DNA from: Muribaculaceae bacterium
GTDB lineage: Bacteria > Bacteroidota > Bacteroidia > Bacteroidales > Muribaculaceae
Direction: 5' to 3'
NCBI GenBank assembly: GCA_029071345.1
Contig: JAIEAO010000037.1
Location: 1 to 36,534, forward strand
DNA: 36,534 bases
Position numbers and translations under genes: made by a program. Below, in pieces: positions 36,376 through 36,534 of the stretch; positions within the stretch are counted from its first letter, which is position 1; every line of letters begins with the position of its first letter. Below the pieces are notes generated by a model. The model saw only the letters and a list, made by a program, of their open reading frames with translations, searched no databases and was not told the origin of the DNA.

Positions 36376-36403
36376 AATTAGGAGTGAGGAATTAGGAGTT
36401 AGG
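36376..36403. repeat. Heptad tandem repeat upstream of SDR gene
   Basis: aattagg agtgagg aattagg agttagg. Confidence 0.85.
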
Positions 36404-36534
36404 AATGATTGTGCAAAATTAGGAAGATTTGGTCTAATTTCAAAAGATAGGAGCGACATTTGCCCGTCAAATGTCGTTTTGGGCAGTTGCAAGCAACAGC
36501 CCCTCCGTTTTGCTGAATAATTAGAACTTTTGAA

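Noticed and set aside
36454-36476. Hairpin cgacatttg-cccgt-caaatgtcg followed by tttt
   Set aside because: Could be a plus-strand terminator, but no plus-strand gene ends nearby and the window edge limits context; not called.
36370-36492. ORF-track N-terminal extension of the SDR gene
   Set aside because: It contains a -7 box (TAATTTTG on minus) and heptad repeats, so it is more likely promoter and leader; start at 36369 preferred.
1-36534. CRISPR array search
   Set aside because: No regularly spaced repeats of 24-40 bp with unique spacers; the only tandem patterns are 7-nt heptads.

Overview
The window looks like Bacteroidales chromosome. A Muribaculaceae-like origin is my inference from protein style, recurrent TAnnTTTG -7 boxes and gene order. 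Most of it is housekeeping: glucokinase/ROK, Maf, KdsC-like HAD phosphatase, DUF2520, BamD and RNAP omega/Rpb6, a PASTA protein and RluD-type pseudouridine synthase, acyltransferase, metallophosphoesterase, FolK, LptF/G permease, Tgt, DUF1015, a Fur-family regulator, rubredoxin (missed by the ORF track), a YjiH-like membrane protein, EamA transporter and AraC regulator, NrdJ, MalQ, a C45-like Ntn hydrolase, thioesterase, DprA, nucleoside phosphorylase, tRNA-Ser(CGA), ZIP transporter and SDR. Two accessory stretches interrupt this. The first (about 27.85-31.7 kb) has a DUF1016/YhcG PDDEXK nuclease gene bracketed by two copies of the dprA 3' end, then AT-rich small exported/membrane genes and a rod-like ncRNA. 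The second (about 33.0-34.7 kb) has a hairpin-rich repeat unit and a HipB-like HTH gene coupled to a DUF5131 (Gp37/Gp68) Cys-motif protein. The strongest non-gene signals are: a composite palindromic promoter element shared by fur/rubredoxin and nrdJ; the dprA 3'-end duplication; a rod-like ncRNA resembling 6S RNA; a structured leader upstream of the PASTA gene; and a family of 7-nt-period tandem repeats, mostly just upstream of start codons. No CRISPR array, rRNA, transposase or integrase was seen. All family names come from reading the proteins by eye, with no database search.
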